Assembly (NCBI GenBank): GCA_032158295.1
Contig: CM063249.1
Location: 4,355,195-4,419,194, forward strand
DNA from: Pycnopodia helianthoides
Taxonomy: Eukaryota > Echinodermata > Asteroidea > Forcipulatida > Asteriidae
Direction of reading: 5' to 3'
Length of the DNA stretch: 64,000 bases
Under the pieces are notes generated by a model. It saw nothing but the letters and a program-made list of their open reading frames with translations, made no database searches and was not told the origin of the DNA. The position numbers and the translations under genes were made by a program. Within the stretch, counting starts at the first letter, position 1; the number at the start of each line of letters is the position of its first letter. Positions 45,362 to 64,000 of this stretch are shown in pieces.

Positions 45362-46352
45362 AGGGTGACTCTGGCGAGTAACTGTTTTGTTTGACTCTGG
45401 CGAGTGACTGTTGTGGGTGAAGCAATTAACTGATGGGTGTGACTCTGGCGAGTAACTGTTGTGGGTGACTAAGGCGAGTAACTGTTTTGTTTGACTCTGG
45501 CGAGTAACTGTTTTGTTTGACTCTGGCGAGTAACTGTTGTGGGTGACGCAAGTAACTGATGGGTGTGACTCTGGCGAGTAACTGTTTTGTTTGACTCTGG
45601 CGAGTAACTGTTGTGGGTGACGCAAGTAAATGATGGGTGTGACTCTGGCGAGTAACTGTTGTGGGTGACTCTGGCGAGTAACTGCTGTGGGTGACTCTAG
45701 CGAGTAACTGTTGTGGGTGACTCTGGCGAGTAACTGTTGTGGGTGACGCAAGTAACTGATGGGTGTGACTCTGGCGAGTAACTGTTTTGTTTGACTCTTG
45801 CGAGTAACTGTTGTGGGTGACGCAAGTAATTGATGGGTGTGACTCTGGCGAGTAACTGTTGTGGGTGACTCTGGCGAGTAACTGTTGTGGGTGAATCTGG
45901 CGAGTAACTGTTGTGGGTGACGCAAGTAACTGATGGGTGTGACTCTGGCGAGTAACTGTTGTGGGTGACTCTGGCTAGTAACTGTTGTGAGTGACGCAAG
46001 TAACTGATGGGTGTGACTCTGGCGAGTAACTGTTGTGGGTGACTCTGGCGAGTAACTTTTGTGGGTGATGCAAGTAACTGATGGGTGTGACTCTGGCGAG
46101 TAACTGTTTTGTTTGACTCCGGCGAGTAACTGTTGTGGGTGACGCAAGTAACTGATGGGTGTGACTCTGGCGATTAACTGTTGTGGGTGACTCTGGCGAG
46201 TAACTGTTTTGTTTGACTCTGGCGAGTAACTGTTTTGTTTGACTCTGGCGAATGACTGTTGTGGGTGACTCAGGTGAGTAAGTGTTGTGAGTGACTCTGG
46301 CAAGTAACTGCTGTGAGTGACCCGGGCGAGTAATTGTTCTTGGTGACTACCG
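45362..46352 (-). repeat. Lectin-6 downstream minisatellite (26-bp units, about 38 copies)
   Basis: The plus-strand unit is GACTCTGGCGAGTAACTGTT plus GTGGGT. It is interspersed with a recurring variant containing GACGCAAGTAACTGATGGGT, giving a higher-order pattern. It is the longest of the six arrays. The 353-residue ORF is a repeat translation. Confidence 0.95.
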
Positions 46353-46516
46353 AGATTGGCCCTCGCTTCAATGATTTAATTACCATTCTGGACAGAGCTG
46401 AAATCGACTTTTTACAATTCTTAATTGAGCCAAGTCCCCGACGAATAAATGGTTTGTTTTCTCTTGGTGAAATGTTATGGAAGCGGCATGTTTGCTTTCA
46501 TCGGTTTTGTTTACCT

Positions 46517-47020
46517 TTACTCAAAACAGCCCTTGATATTTGGCATCTTGCAGACGTATGGATTGTGAGAGGAGCAGAGTCGATCATTCCAACCCCCGAA
46601 CGTCGAACGATACAAAAATTCACCACAATCTTCGTTTGAGCCGGCATCATCCGGCTGTCTGTCTAGCCATCCCGCATTGTAGTCTAACTCTGTGCCGTCA
46701 CTCCAGCTGAAAGTGCCTTCATTGGATTGGTCGGACAACCCCATCCACAACCGTTTGCCGTTTGCAGAGCCGAACAAAGATTGACAATACTGGACCAAAA
46801 AGTCATCTTCATCAGAGCTGTGTACGGACGCAAGATGGGCCTGTGATCCGCTGATGGTAAAGAACTGCCGGCAGTGTTTTTCTGCATCATTCCAAGTTAT
46901 TTCATGGCCCATGAAACGGTAGCAGTTGTCGCCAAAGCGAGTCCACTCAGGTGGGCATATGGCACTGGTCAGCCCAATCACAGTCAGGACCATCACCGTA
47001 ACTCGGATTAAGAATGCCAT
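46517..47020 (-). CDS. C-type lectin 6, secreted, QPD type with extra Cys
   Basis: An intronless 167-residue lectin, nearly identical to lectin 5. Differences are mainly MGHEITWNDAEKHC for MGRQLSWNDAEKHC and changes near RLCSSHNPYVC. The signal peptide, Cys79, QPD (122-124), WND (144-146) and GCFE end are shared. Its 5' region is unusual: 684 bp of inserted sequence separates the start codon region from the conserved promoter module. Whether the gene is still transcribed, or has acquired a new start site in the insertion, cannot be told from sequence. Confidence 0.92.
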   Translation of the reverse strand: MAFLIRVTVMVLTVIGLTSAICPPEWTRFGDNCYRFMGHEITWNDAEKHCRQFFTISGSQAHLASVHSSDEDDFLVQYCQSLFGSANGKRLWMGLSDQSNEGTFSWSDGTELDYNAGWLDRQPDDAGSNEDCGEFLYRSTFGGWNDRLCSSHNPYVCKMPNIKGCFE

Positions 47021-47058
47021 ACTGGTTCTAGTTATGAGCCGTATTGCAGGAGCACAAT

Positions 47059-47347
47059 GTTGTAGCGAACGGCCTAAGGGTCCTTGTTTTTTATACTGCC
47101 AAGCACCAAGAAAAGGGGAGCCCGAGACTGGACTGGAGAAACACCAACTTTATTCGTAACAACGCTGGTCTCTTTTATCCTCAACTTTACAGCACAAATG
47201 ATTTAATACAACACAAAGCAAAGAACGAGTCATCTTGGCTCCTGGCCAACGTTTTCCCGCTGGCGCGAACACGACATACTTCCCGTCCAATGTCTGGAGA
47301 GAGAGCCTTCTGACGCCGGCGGTTGTCCGGTGGTTGCAATGTCCGTT
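47059..47347 (-). mobile_element. Solo-LTR-like insertion, 289 bp
   Basis: ACAAT occurs on both sides (47054-47058 and 47348-47352). Ends are GTTGTAGCGAACGG and GTCCGTT. On the minus strand an AATAAAGTTGG signal lies inside, as expected of an LTR reading with the lectin. Lectin 5 has no counterpart. Confidence 0.55.
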
Positions 47348-47360
47348 ACAATAATTATTA

Positions 47361-47739
47361 AAGACACTGGACACTATTGGTAATTGTCAAAGACCAGTTT
47401 TCTCATTTGGTGTATCTCAACATATGGATAAAATAACAAACCTGTAAAAACTAGAGCTCAATTGGTCGTCGAAGTTGCGAGATAACTATGAAAGAAAAAA
47501 AAACCCTTGTCACACGAAGTTGTGTGCTTTCAGATGGTTGATTTCGAGACCTCAAAATCTAATTCTGAGGTCTCGAAATCAAATTCGTGAAAATTGCTTC
47601 TTTCTCGAAAACTATATCACTTCAGAGGGAGCCGTTTCTCACAATGATTTATACTGTCAACCTCTTCCCATTACTCGTTACAAGTAAGGTTTTATGCTAA
47701 TAATTATTTTGAGTAATTACCAATAGTGTCCAGTGCCTT
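47361..47739. mobile_element. TTAAAGGCACTGGACAC element, 379 bp (lectin-6 5' region)
   Basis: The ends AAGACACTGGACAC and GTGTCCAGTGCCTT are flanked by TA. It sits directly beside the solo-LTR-like insertion between lectin 6 and its promoter. Confidence 0.85.
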
Positions 47740-47742
47740 TAA

Positions 47743-48135
47743 GAGAAATATCCTTTGGTGCTACACCGAAAAAACACATAGAAATATGTTGGCAACCATC
47801 TGTAAAAATAGCCCGGCCGGTTGTCTTGAAAAATGTGTCTGGCCCTCCTTCCTTTTTTTCAAAGAGGCCGGACTCTAAACATTTTTTTTTTTTTTTTGGG
47901 GGGGGGTCTTAAGGCATGATCGCCTGATCGACTGATCAATGACACTTCTACAAGAAATGCAACCACGTGACCAAGCTATAAATAAACTTGGTTTTACTTC
48001 ATCTGCAAATAACTAGTATCATTGTCCATGAAGTTATGTGACTCTAACACATGATATACATTGCTGACATTATCACATAAGCTCAAGAGAGCGTTTGAAC
48101 ATTGGTTTTTGAAAGAGTTCAAGAAAGAGTTCAAG
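47743..48135 (-). promoter_or_regulatory. Displaced lectin-6 promoter region
   Basis: The AGAAATATCCTTTGGTGCTA segment resumes the sequence that directly precedes lectin 5. CACGTG at 47964-47969 within GGTCACGTGGTTG and a TGATCAGTCGATCAG-like segment are retained. A clear TTTAAAAA element is not seen; the place holds poly-T/G. Confidence 0.5.
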
Positions 48136-48665
48136 GCTGCGGGCCAAGGCTGCGGGCCAAGGCTGCGGGCCAAGGCTGCGGGCCAAGGCTGCGGGCCAAG
48201 GCTGCGGGCCAAGGCTGCGGGCCAAGGCTGCGGGCCAAGGCTGCGGGCCAAGGCTGCGGGCCAAGGCTGCGGGCCAAGGCTGCGGGCCAAGGCTGCGGGC
48301 CAAGGCTGCGGGCCAAGGCTGCGGGCCAAGGCTGCGGGCCAAGGCTGCGGGCCAAGGCTGCGGGCCAAGGCTGCGGGCCAAGGCTGCGGGCCAAGGCTGC
48401 GGGCCAAGGCTGCGGGCCAAGGCTGCGGGCCAAGGCTGCGGGCCAAGGCTGCGGGCCAAGGCTGCGGGCCAAGGCTGCGGGCCAAGGCTGCGGGCCAAGG
48501 CTGCGGGCCAAGGCTGCGGGCCAAGGCTGCGGGCCAAGGCTGCGGGCCAAGGCTGCGGGCCAAGGCTGCGGGCCAAGGCTGCGGGCCAAGGCTGCGGGCC
48601 AAGGCTGCGGGCCAAGGCTGCGGGCCAAGGCTGCGGGCCAAGGCTGCGGGCCAAGGCTGCGGGCC
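48136..48665. repeat. 13-bp minisatellite, about 41 copies
   Basis: The unit GGCTGCGGGCCAA is repeated with essentially no change. All the long ORFs here (up to 228 residues, 13-residue period such as AKAAGQGCGPRLR) are products of the array. Its unit resembles that at 17414-17699. Confidence 0.97.
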
Positions 48666-48674
48666 TTGAGCTAA

Positions 48675-48933
48675 CACCAATCCCTCACCGATCTTGAACC
48701 CTTGTCGGCAGCAGACACGCCTCCCTTACTGCGGTGGTACCTAGGTGGTACTGCGCTGCCTCGCGACGGGTTTAAGGGCTAGGCTACACTTGTTAATTGT
48801 ATAGATGGTTATTATGTAAGTATAAATGGTTGTTTATAAATAATAGTTACATAGGTGGCAAGGTCATACCACCGCAGTACCACCTCGGCGTGTCTGCTGC
48901 CACCAAGAGTTCAAGATCGGTGAAGGATTGGTG
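48675..48933. mobile_element. 259-bp inverted-repeat element
   Basis: CACCAATCC...CACCGATCTTGAAC at the left faces GTTCAAGATCGGTG...GGATTGGTG at the right, with GGCAGCAGACACGCC and its complement further in. It directly abuts the 13-bp minisatellite. Confidence 0.7.
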
Positions 48934-49899
48934 TATTGGTGTATAGACTGTAGTAGTAGACTTGGGGCTTTGTGTTGCACAACAATTGTGGGTTCAACTA
49001 GGAAAACAAGACCTTGCTTGACCTTTACTCGTATCCAATAAATGAGTGCAGAGAGTCTATTCCTTCAAACCAGAAAGTACCATTTCAGATCATCATTATA
49101 ATTGGACGTTTGAATCTTGTACATTTTTAGAAATGTTTTCTTTCTTTCTTTTAAAATCTGTTTCTCTCATAAACAGTGGTTGAGACAACTGTTTCAACTG
49201 AGCAGTTGTGCAAGATCCTGATGCAGGCCTTCACAGTTTATTGTCTATCCATCATGCTACTTTATGTCGAGTACATGCATAAAAAAGAGCGTTTCAATAC
49301 AGCGCGCCTTTAGCTAGTTTTTAGACTGAGCAGGCAAAGAGCGACGTCCTCGTCGCACCCTTCGGGTTTGTAAGAATATGGCAGGAGGGGCGGCCGTGTG
49401 TTCAGGGTTAATTACTAGTTTTGCGCAACCGTTTTGATGGTGTAAATTATTTACGTTTGTCAAAATCTGGGTTGTCATTGTTTATTATACAATTGAAGAG
49501 TAACAAGAAATGCCTTTTTTAAATACTTAAATCGTGCAAAAGAAAGAAAAAGGGGGATTTAAAGGTTCAAAATATTTTGACTGCTGGAGTTTGGGTGGAA
49601 GAATTATTCGTGCAGCTCTTTCCATACATTAATTTGGTTAATGATATGACACAGTAATCTAAGCAGTAAGCTTGCACAGACGTACAGTATGCAACAGCTT
49701 TGCGAAACACAGTTGCGATTTCTATTAATTTAGGTATATCTAGCTTTTTTAGAGGAAACTGTTGTGTTGAACGAGAGGCGTCCAATTTAAAGTGTCATCT
49801 ATAACAACTACATGTATACGGAATTTTATGTCACCAACATTCTAAACATCGCGTGTCACCCTGTAACCCCCTTCCCCTGCAATCCCTCAGGGGTGTAGG
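48934..49899. other. No gene seen
   Basis: AT-rich sequence with one short minus-strand ORF (49567-49785) lacking a recognised motif. It ends where the 27-bp minisatellite begins. Confidence 0.5.
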
Positions 49900-51420
49900 G
49901 ATTAGGGGTGGTACAGGGGTGTTGGGGATTCAATGTGCCGATAGGGTGGGCAGGGGTTTGGGGACTCATCAGGGTGGTGCAGGGGTGTTGGGGACACAGG
50001 GTTGGTGCAGGGGTGTTGGGGATTCAGATTGGGCAGGGGTGTTGGGGATTCAGGGTGGTGCAGGGTGTTGGGGACTCAGGGTAGTGCAGGGGTGTTGGGG
50101 GTGCAGGGGTGTTGGGATTCAGGGTGGTGCAGGGGTGTTGGGGACACGGGGTTGGTGCAGGGGTGTCGGGGATTCAGATTGGGCAGGGGTGTTGGGGATT
50201 CAGGGTGGTGTCGGGGGGGGGACTCGGGGTGGTGCAGGGGTGTTGGGGACACAGGGTTGGTGCAGGGGTGTTTGGGCCTCAGGGTGGTGCAGGGGTGTCG
50301 GGGATTCAGATTGGGCAGGGGTGTTGGGGATTCAGGTGGTGCAGGGGTGTTTGGGCCTCAGGGTGGTGCAGGGGTGTCGGGATTCAGGGTGGTGCAGGAG
50401 TGTCGGGGATTCAGGGTGGTGCAGGGGTGTGGGAGATTCAATGTGCCTATAGGGTGGTGCAGGGGTGTTTAGGACTCAGGGTGGTGCAGGGGTGTTCGGG
50501 ACTCAGGATGGTGCAGGGGTGTGGGGGGATTCAATGTGCATATAGGGTGGGCAGGGGTGTTGGGGACCCATGGTGGTACAGGGGTGTTGGAGACTCAGGG
50601 TGGTGCAGGGGTGTTGGGGCCTCAGGGTGGTGCAGGGGTGTCGGGGATTCAGGGTGGTGCAGGAGTGTCAGGGATTCAGGGTGGTGCAGGGGTGTTCGGG
50701 GTGCAGGGGTGTTGGGGACACAGGGTTGGTGCAGGGGTGTTTGGGCCTCAGGGTGGTGCAGGGGTGTCGGGGATTCAGGGTGGTGCAGGAGTGTCAGGGA
50801 TTCAGGGTGGTGCAGGGGTGTGGGGGGATTCAATGTGCATATAGGGTGGGCAGAGGTGTTGGGGACCCACGGTGGTACAGGGGTGTTGGGGACTCAGGGT
50901 GGTGCAGGGGTATTGGTAGTCTTGGTTCCAAGACCATTGGTGTTTGCTCGGTACACACAATCAGTACCAACGTTTGGGTGTATACACTGTGCACGTTTAT
51001 AATGAATAAACATAGAGGGCGCTGTGACTAGTGTTATTTTCCTGCTCACGACATCTGGATCTCAAATTACAAAGCGCCCTCTATGTTTATCAATTACAAA
51101 CGTGCACAGTGTATACACCCGAACGTTGGTACTGGTTGTGTGCACCGAGCAAACACCAATGGTCTTGGAACCAAGACTAGGGTATTGGGGGATTCGGGGT
51201 GGTACATGGGCGTGCATGGATGTTGGGGGATTCAGGGTGGTATCATGGGTTTAGGGATGTTGGGGGATTCGTGGTGGTGTGCAGGGGGTGCAGTGGTGTT
51301 GGCAATCCAGGGCTGATGGGGTGCAGTGGTGTTGGCAATCCAGGGCTGAGGGGTACAGTGGTGTTGAGGTTGAATGGGTGCCTAGGGTGTGCAGGGGGCA
51401 TAGGGGATGCATAAGGGGAT
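49900..51420. repeat. 27-bp minisatellite, interrupted by a transposon
   Basis: The unit is GCAGGGGTGTTGGGGATTCA plus GGGTGGT. It is well preserved to about 50907 and degenerate after 51189. Sub-variants (GATTCAATGTGCATATAGGG, TTTGGGCCTC, GACACAGGGTT) recur in blocks, showing higher-order duplication. Long Gly/Val-rich ORFs are repeat translations. Confidence 0.93.
50917..51179. mobile_element. 263-bp element, TAGYCTTG family, within the minisatellite
   Basis: TAGTCTTGGTTCCAAGACCA at the left and the complement ending GGAACCAAGACTA at the right are flanked by GGGTATTGG on both sides (50908-50916, 51180-51188). The A in that 9-mer is rare in the surrounding array, which supports a true target duplication. 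The central part is AAACATAGAGGGCGC and its complement. Confidence 0.8.
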
Positions 51421-51806
51421 GCGTGAGATGAAGGCCTGCACTTAACGCGCCTGTTCACCCTTGTTATAGAATAATTTTTCAGATTTATACACATGTGAAT
51501 CTTATGTTAGTTATGCTGTTTTATTGACTGTGATCGTTCCACTGATGAGAGGCCTACCATTGCCTGGACATTAAAAAGTTTAAAATAATAATAATAAAGA
51601 AAACAAAATGTATTCAATAAATTCAAAAACAATTCAAAACACCAGACAACAGAGACACACAAAAGTTCTCAATAGCCTTTTCTAAATATAATGTTGCCTA
51701 TTACTAAAAACAAAAAGGAGAGCCGTGAAATATTGCACGGGTCTGAACATTGGGTTTCCACGTACAATGCCTCAACGAATGAAGAAAACAAACTCAAGCA
51801 AATTTA
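51421..51806. other. No gene seen
   Basis: A-rich sequence without a recognised feature. Confidence 0.5.
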
Positions 51807-52167
51807 AGGCACTTGACACTTTTTGTAATTACTCAAAATAATTGTTAGCATAAAAATTTACTTGGTAACGAGCAATGGAGAGCTGTTGATAGTACAAAAA
51901 ACATTGTGAGAAACGGCTCCCTCTGAAGTAATGTAGATTTTGAGAAAGAGGTAATTTCTCACTCAAATAAAAAAAGACTTCTAGCTGAAGCCTTTTATTA
52001 TGCATCTGAAAACACACAAAGTAATGCAACAAGGGTGTTTTTCTTTCATTATTCTCTTGCAAATTCGATGACCAATTGAGCCCAAATTTCACAGGTTTGT
52101 TATTTTTATGCATATGTTGGGATACACCAATTGTGAGAATACAATTACCAAACGTGTCCAGTGCCTT
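51807..52167. mobile_element. TTAAAGGCACTGGACAC element, 361 bp
   Basis: Same family as 33285-33666, with a mutated left end (TTTAAGGCACTTGACAC). It ends 37 bp beyond the protease stop codon, so it may lie within or just past the 3' UTR. Confidence 0.8.
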
Positions 52168-52203
52168 TAAAACAGTCGAGACCTGCACTTTCTATTGTCT
52201 CCT

Positions 52204-62325
<10,122 letters not shown>

Positions 62326-62990
62326 AATGCTATACGGGGTGAGGCTGTGTTGTCTGGTCCGGGTGCATCCGTCCAAATGAACACCCCCTGCTCCAAGATT
62401 CACTTGTTATAAGTTTTCTGAATACTTCATGAGGGTGTGTCCTTCAAGTTTCTATACATCGAGAGAGGAATAACATTCTGTATGTCGATGAAGAAAATCC
62501 GTGTTGCTAAGATACTGTTTACTGACTTGTGCGTGTTTGAGAGATTAGGGCGGGAAGTTTTTTAAAGTCTGTTTGATTAAACAAGTGAAGGATTTCGTAT
62601 AACAATTACACCCAGACGGATAATGTTTTTCTTGTACCAATTAAAGTTCTTCAACTCTGGCTTAAGTTTGTACATATTGGTCTTTGCTAAACACACTTGG
62701 AGAGGTTTTTGATGGATAAGACCTTGCACAGTCGGCTACTCGTGGCAACGATGTAAAATGCTACTTTGCCAATTTTCCAAACACAGTCAATGTAGTAATA
62801 GGTGTTTGACAGATGAACTTATTGACTATAATTGTCACTGTAACTGGACAGTAAATTAACCTGAATGTTCCAAATCTTTGGAATGTTACTTACTGAGAGC
62901 CTTACGAGATTCGAAGCAAATAGCCTTCCCAATGAATATGCTAATTACATTCACGCATGCGCGTACAGACACTGTTGGTTGGCAAACGCA
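62326..62990 (-). other. Upstream of the protease gene; no clear promoter
   Basis: No convincing TATA box or other core promoter element was found. No gene. Confidence 0.45.
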
Positions 62991-63147
62991 ATAGATGGAT
63001 TGCACATGACGCCATTGACCACCATCTTTGATGAAAAATAATGGAAACGTGCACGCATGTACGTGCTGCGCACAACTCTCAGCTAATGATAGCCTTTCAC
63101 GCGTGCACATTTCATCAAAGATGGCGGCCAATGCATGGGGTATATAG
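62991..63147. mobile_element. Palindromic element, CATCTTTGATGAAA family, copy 2
   Basis: ATAGATGGATTGCACATGAC and CCACCATCTTTGATGAAA match the left arm at 54999. The right arm TTTCATCAAAGATGGCGGCC is complementary. Confidence 0.75.
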
Positions 63148-63177
63148 AGTTGTGCTTGAGGCAGACACACAAACGTG

Positions 63178-63376
63178 TATAGACCCATTGCACAACGCGC
63201 GTCTCTTGTCCGCCATTTTGGGTGTCAAAACATGCACAAAAGGATGGTACACGTGTTAACGCACAAAATGCGCATGCAAACACGTGTACCATCCTTTTGA
63301 GCACGTTTTGACACCACAAATGGTGGGCAGGAGACGCGCGTGCAAATGCGCTGCGCGTCGTGCAATGGGTCTATAC
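63178..63376. mobile_element. Palindromic element, CGCCATTTTGG family, copy 2
   Basis: TATAGACCCATTGCACAACG and its complement near 63355-63376 form the ends, with the same arms as 53894-54087. It lies 30 bp from the preceding element. Confidence 0.85.
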
Positions 63377-63507
63377 GTCACGTCACCATCAGCCCCATAA
63401 ATCAATAATGTTAGTGCGCACACGCGATGTGCAATTTACATACTTCAAGGGAAAGGTCTGTGTCACCCAGTTTCACAATGAAAGTTGTGGTGAAGCAAAG
63501 AGTCGTC

Positions 63508-64000
63508 TTAAAGTCACCTGGAAATATAATTTTTTTTTTTAAACATAAGAGTTTATGTATATTAACAATAAAACAATTTTTTGAGTAATTGTTTGTGAGG
63601 ATTTATATGTTAAAAAATAGATAAAGTTGTTCGGGGGTGACTCCGCCCATCCCCTTTTGTGACGTCAATCAAGGCAGACTTCGCCTCGATCGAACATCGA
63701 CCCCCTCGAATTTGATTGCGTTTACATTGTAAACACACGTGCAAGTAGGTCCCAGTAATGATCTTGTACGTTTCGAAAAAGGGGGTTTTTCTTGCATTTT
63801 CTGGACATGCCGACCAGGTGTATTGTTGCTGTATGCAGCTAAACAACTAATGATGGGGTCAGTCTGCATTTGTTTCCTGCAGATCCCAAGTATAAGCGGT
63901 TGTGGGCCGCGAAGGTCAGACTAACGACGTCGTTTTCGGCTCGATGTGCCATGTATGAATTCCTCGGTTTTCCATTGAGACCGCGCTGAAGCCAGCTAGA
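63508..64000 (+). mobile_element. Probable element starting TTAAAGTCACCTGG, running off the window
   Basis: The start resembles the TTAAAG ends of other elements here, but its partner end is not inside the window. It contains TGACGTCAATCAAGGCAGAC and poly-T. No gene. Confidence 0.35.

Noticed and set aside
45242..46303. 353-residue Ser/Thr/Gln-rich ORF, possible mucin-like protein
   Set aside because: It is the lectin-associated minisatellite read through, and the unit (26 bp) shifts frame each copy.
48061..48680. Long repetitive ORFs (up to 228 residues) on both strands
   Set aside because: A 13-bp unit without stops gives open frames automatically; there is no start context or independent coding evidence.
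49853..51002. Gly/Val/Cys-rich ORFs up to 297 residues
   Set aside because: Translations of the 27-bp minisatellite, ending in a transposon.

Overview
This window is eukaryotic nuclear DNA: AT-rich, intron-bearing and dense in repeats. The secreted single-domain C-type lectins, a mosaic LDLa/TSP1/trypsin-like protease and the transposon mix (Penelope-like, Ty3/Gypsy, CR1/L2-like LINE, hAT-like and many small inverted-repeat elements) suggest an echinoderm, perhaps a sea star. The taxon is inferred from family resemblance only.

Region 1 (1-47.8 kb) is an array of six intronless lectin genes on a repeated unit of about 6 kb. Two are on the plus strand (4073, 9565) and four on the minus strand (28238, 34623, 40371 and 47020 as start coordinates). 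Each unit has an upstream block, a compact promoter module with a GGTCACGTGGTC-type box and a TTTAAAAA element about 70 bp before the ATG, the lectin, a short 3' UTR, a 23/26-bp minisatellite and a long conserved 3' flank. One gene carries an EPN-type sugar-binding motif and five carry QPD. At least two further unit remnants (15.9-16.8 kb and 42.7-43.5 kb) lack a lectin. Because the units are paralogous, many insertions can be read as filled versus empty sites: a 1.53-kb hAT-like element, several TA-flanked TTAAAGG elements, 9-bp-duplicating elements and a Penelope element.

Region 2 (48-51.8 kb) has no gene. It holds a 13-bp minisatellite of about 41 copies, a 27-bp minisatellite of about 1 kb interrupted by a transposon, and an inverted-repeat element.

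Region 3 (52.2-62.3 kb, minus strand) is a nine-exon gene for a secreted protease of about 460 residues: signal peptide, Lys-rich segment, two LDLa domains, one TSP1 domain and a trypsin-like S1 domain with His, Asp and Ser present. All intron phases fit except exon 8, which is one base short. The 3' part of exon 8, encoding the S1-pocket segment, is repeated four times in tandem, and two of the four copies are intact. Its introns contain palindromic elements, a tRNA-like relic and a small tandem repeat.

Region 4 (62.4-64 kb) contains further inverted-repeat elements and no gene I can support.

The most notable structures are the lectin/minisatellite cassettes with transposon-remodelled promoters, the 760-bp palindrome with a hammerhead-like core on each strand, and the tandem exon-tail duplication in the protease.
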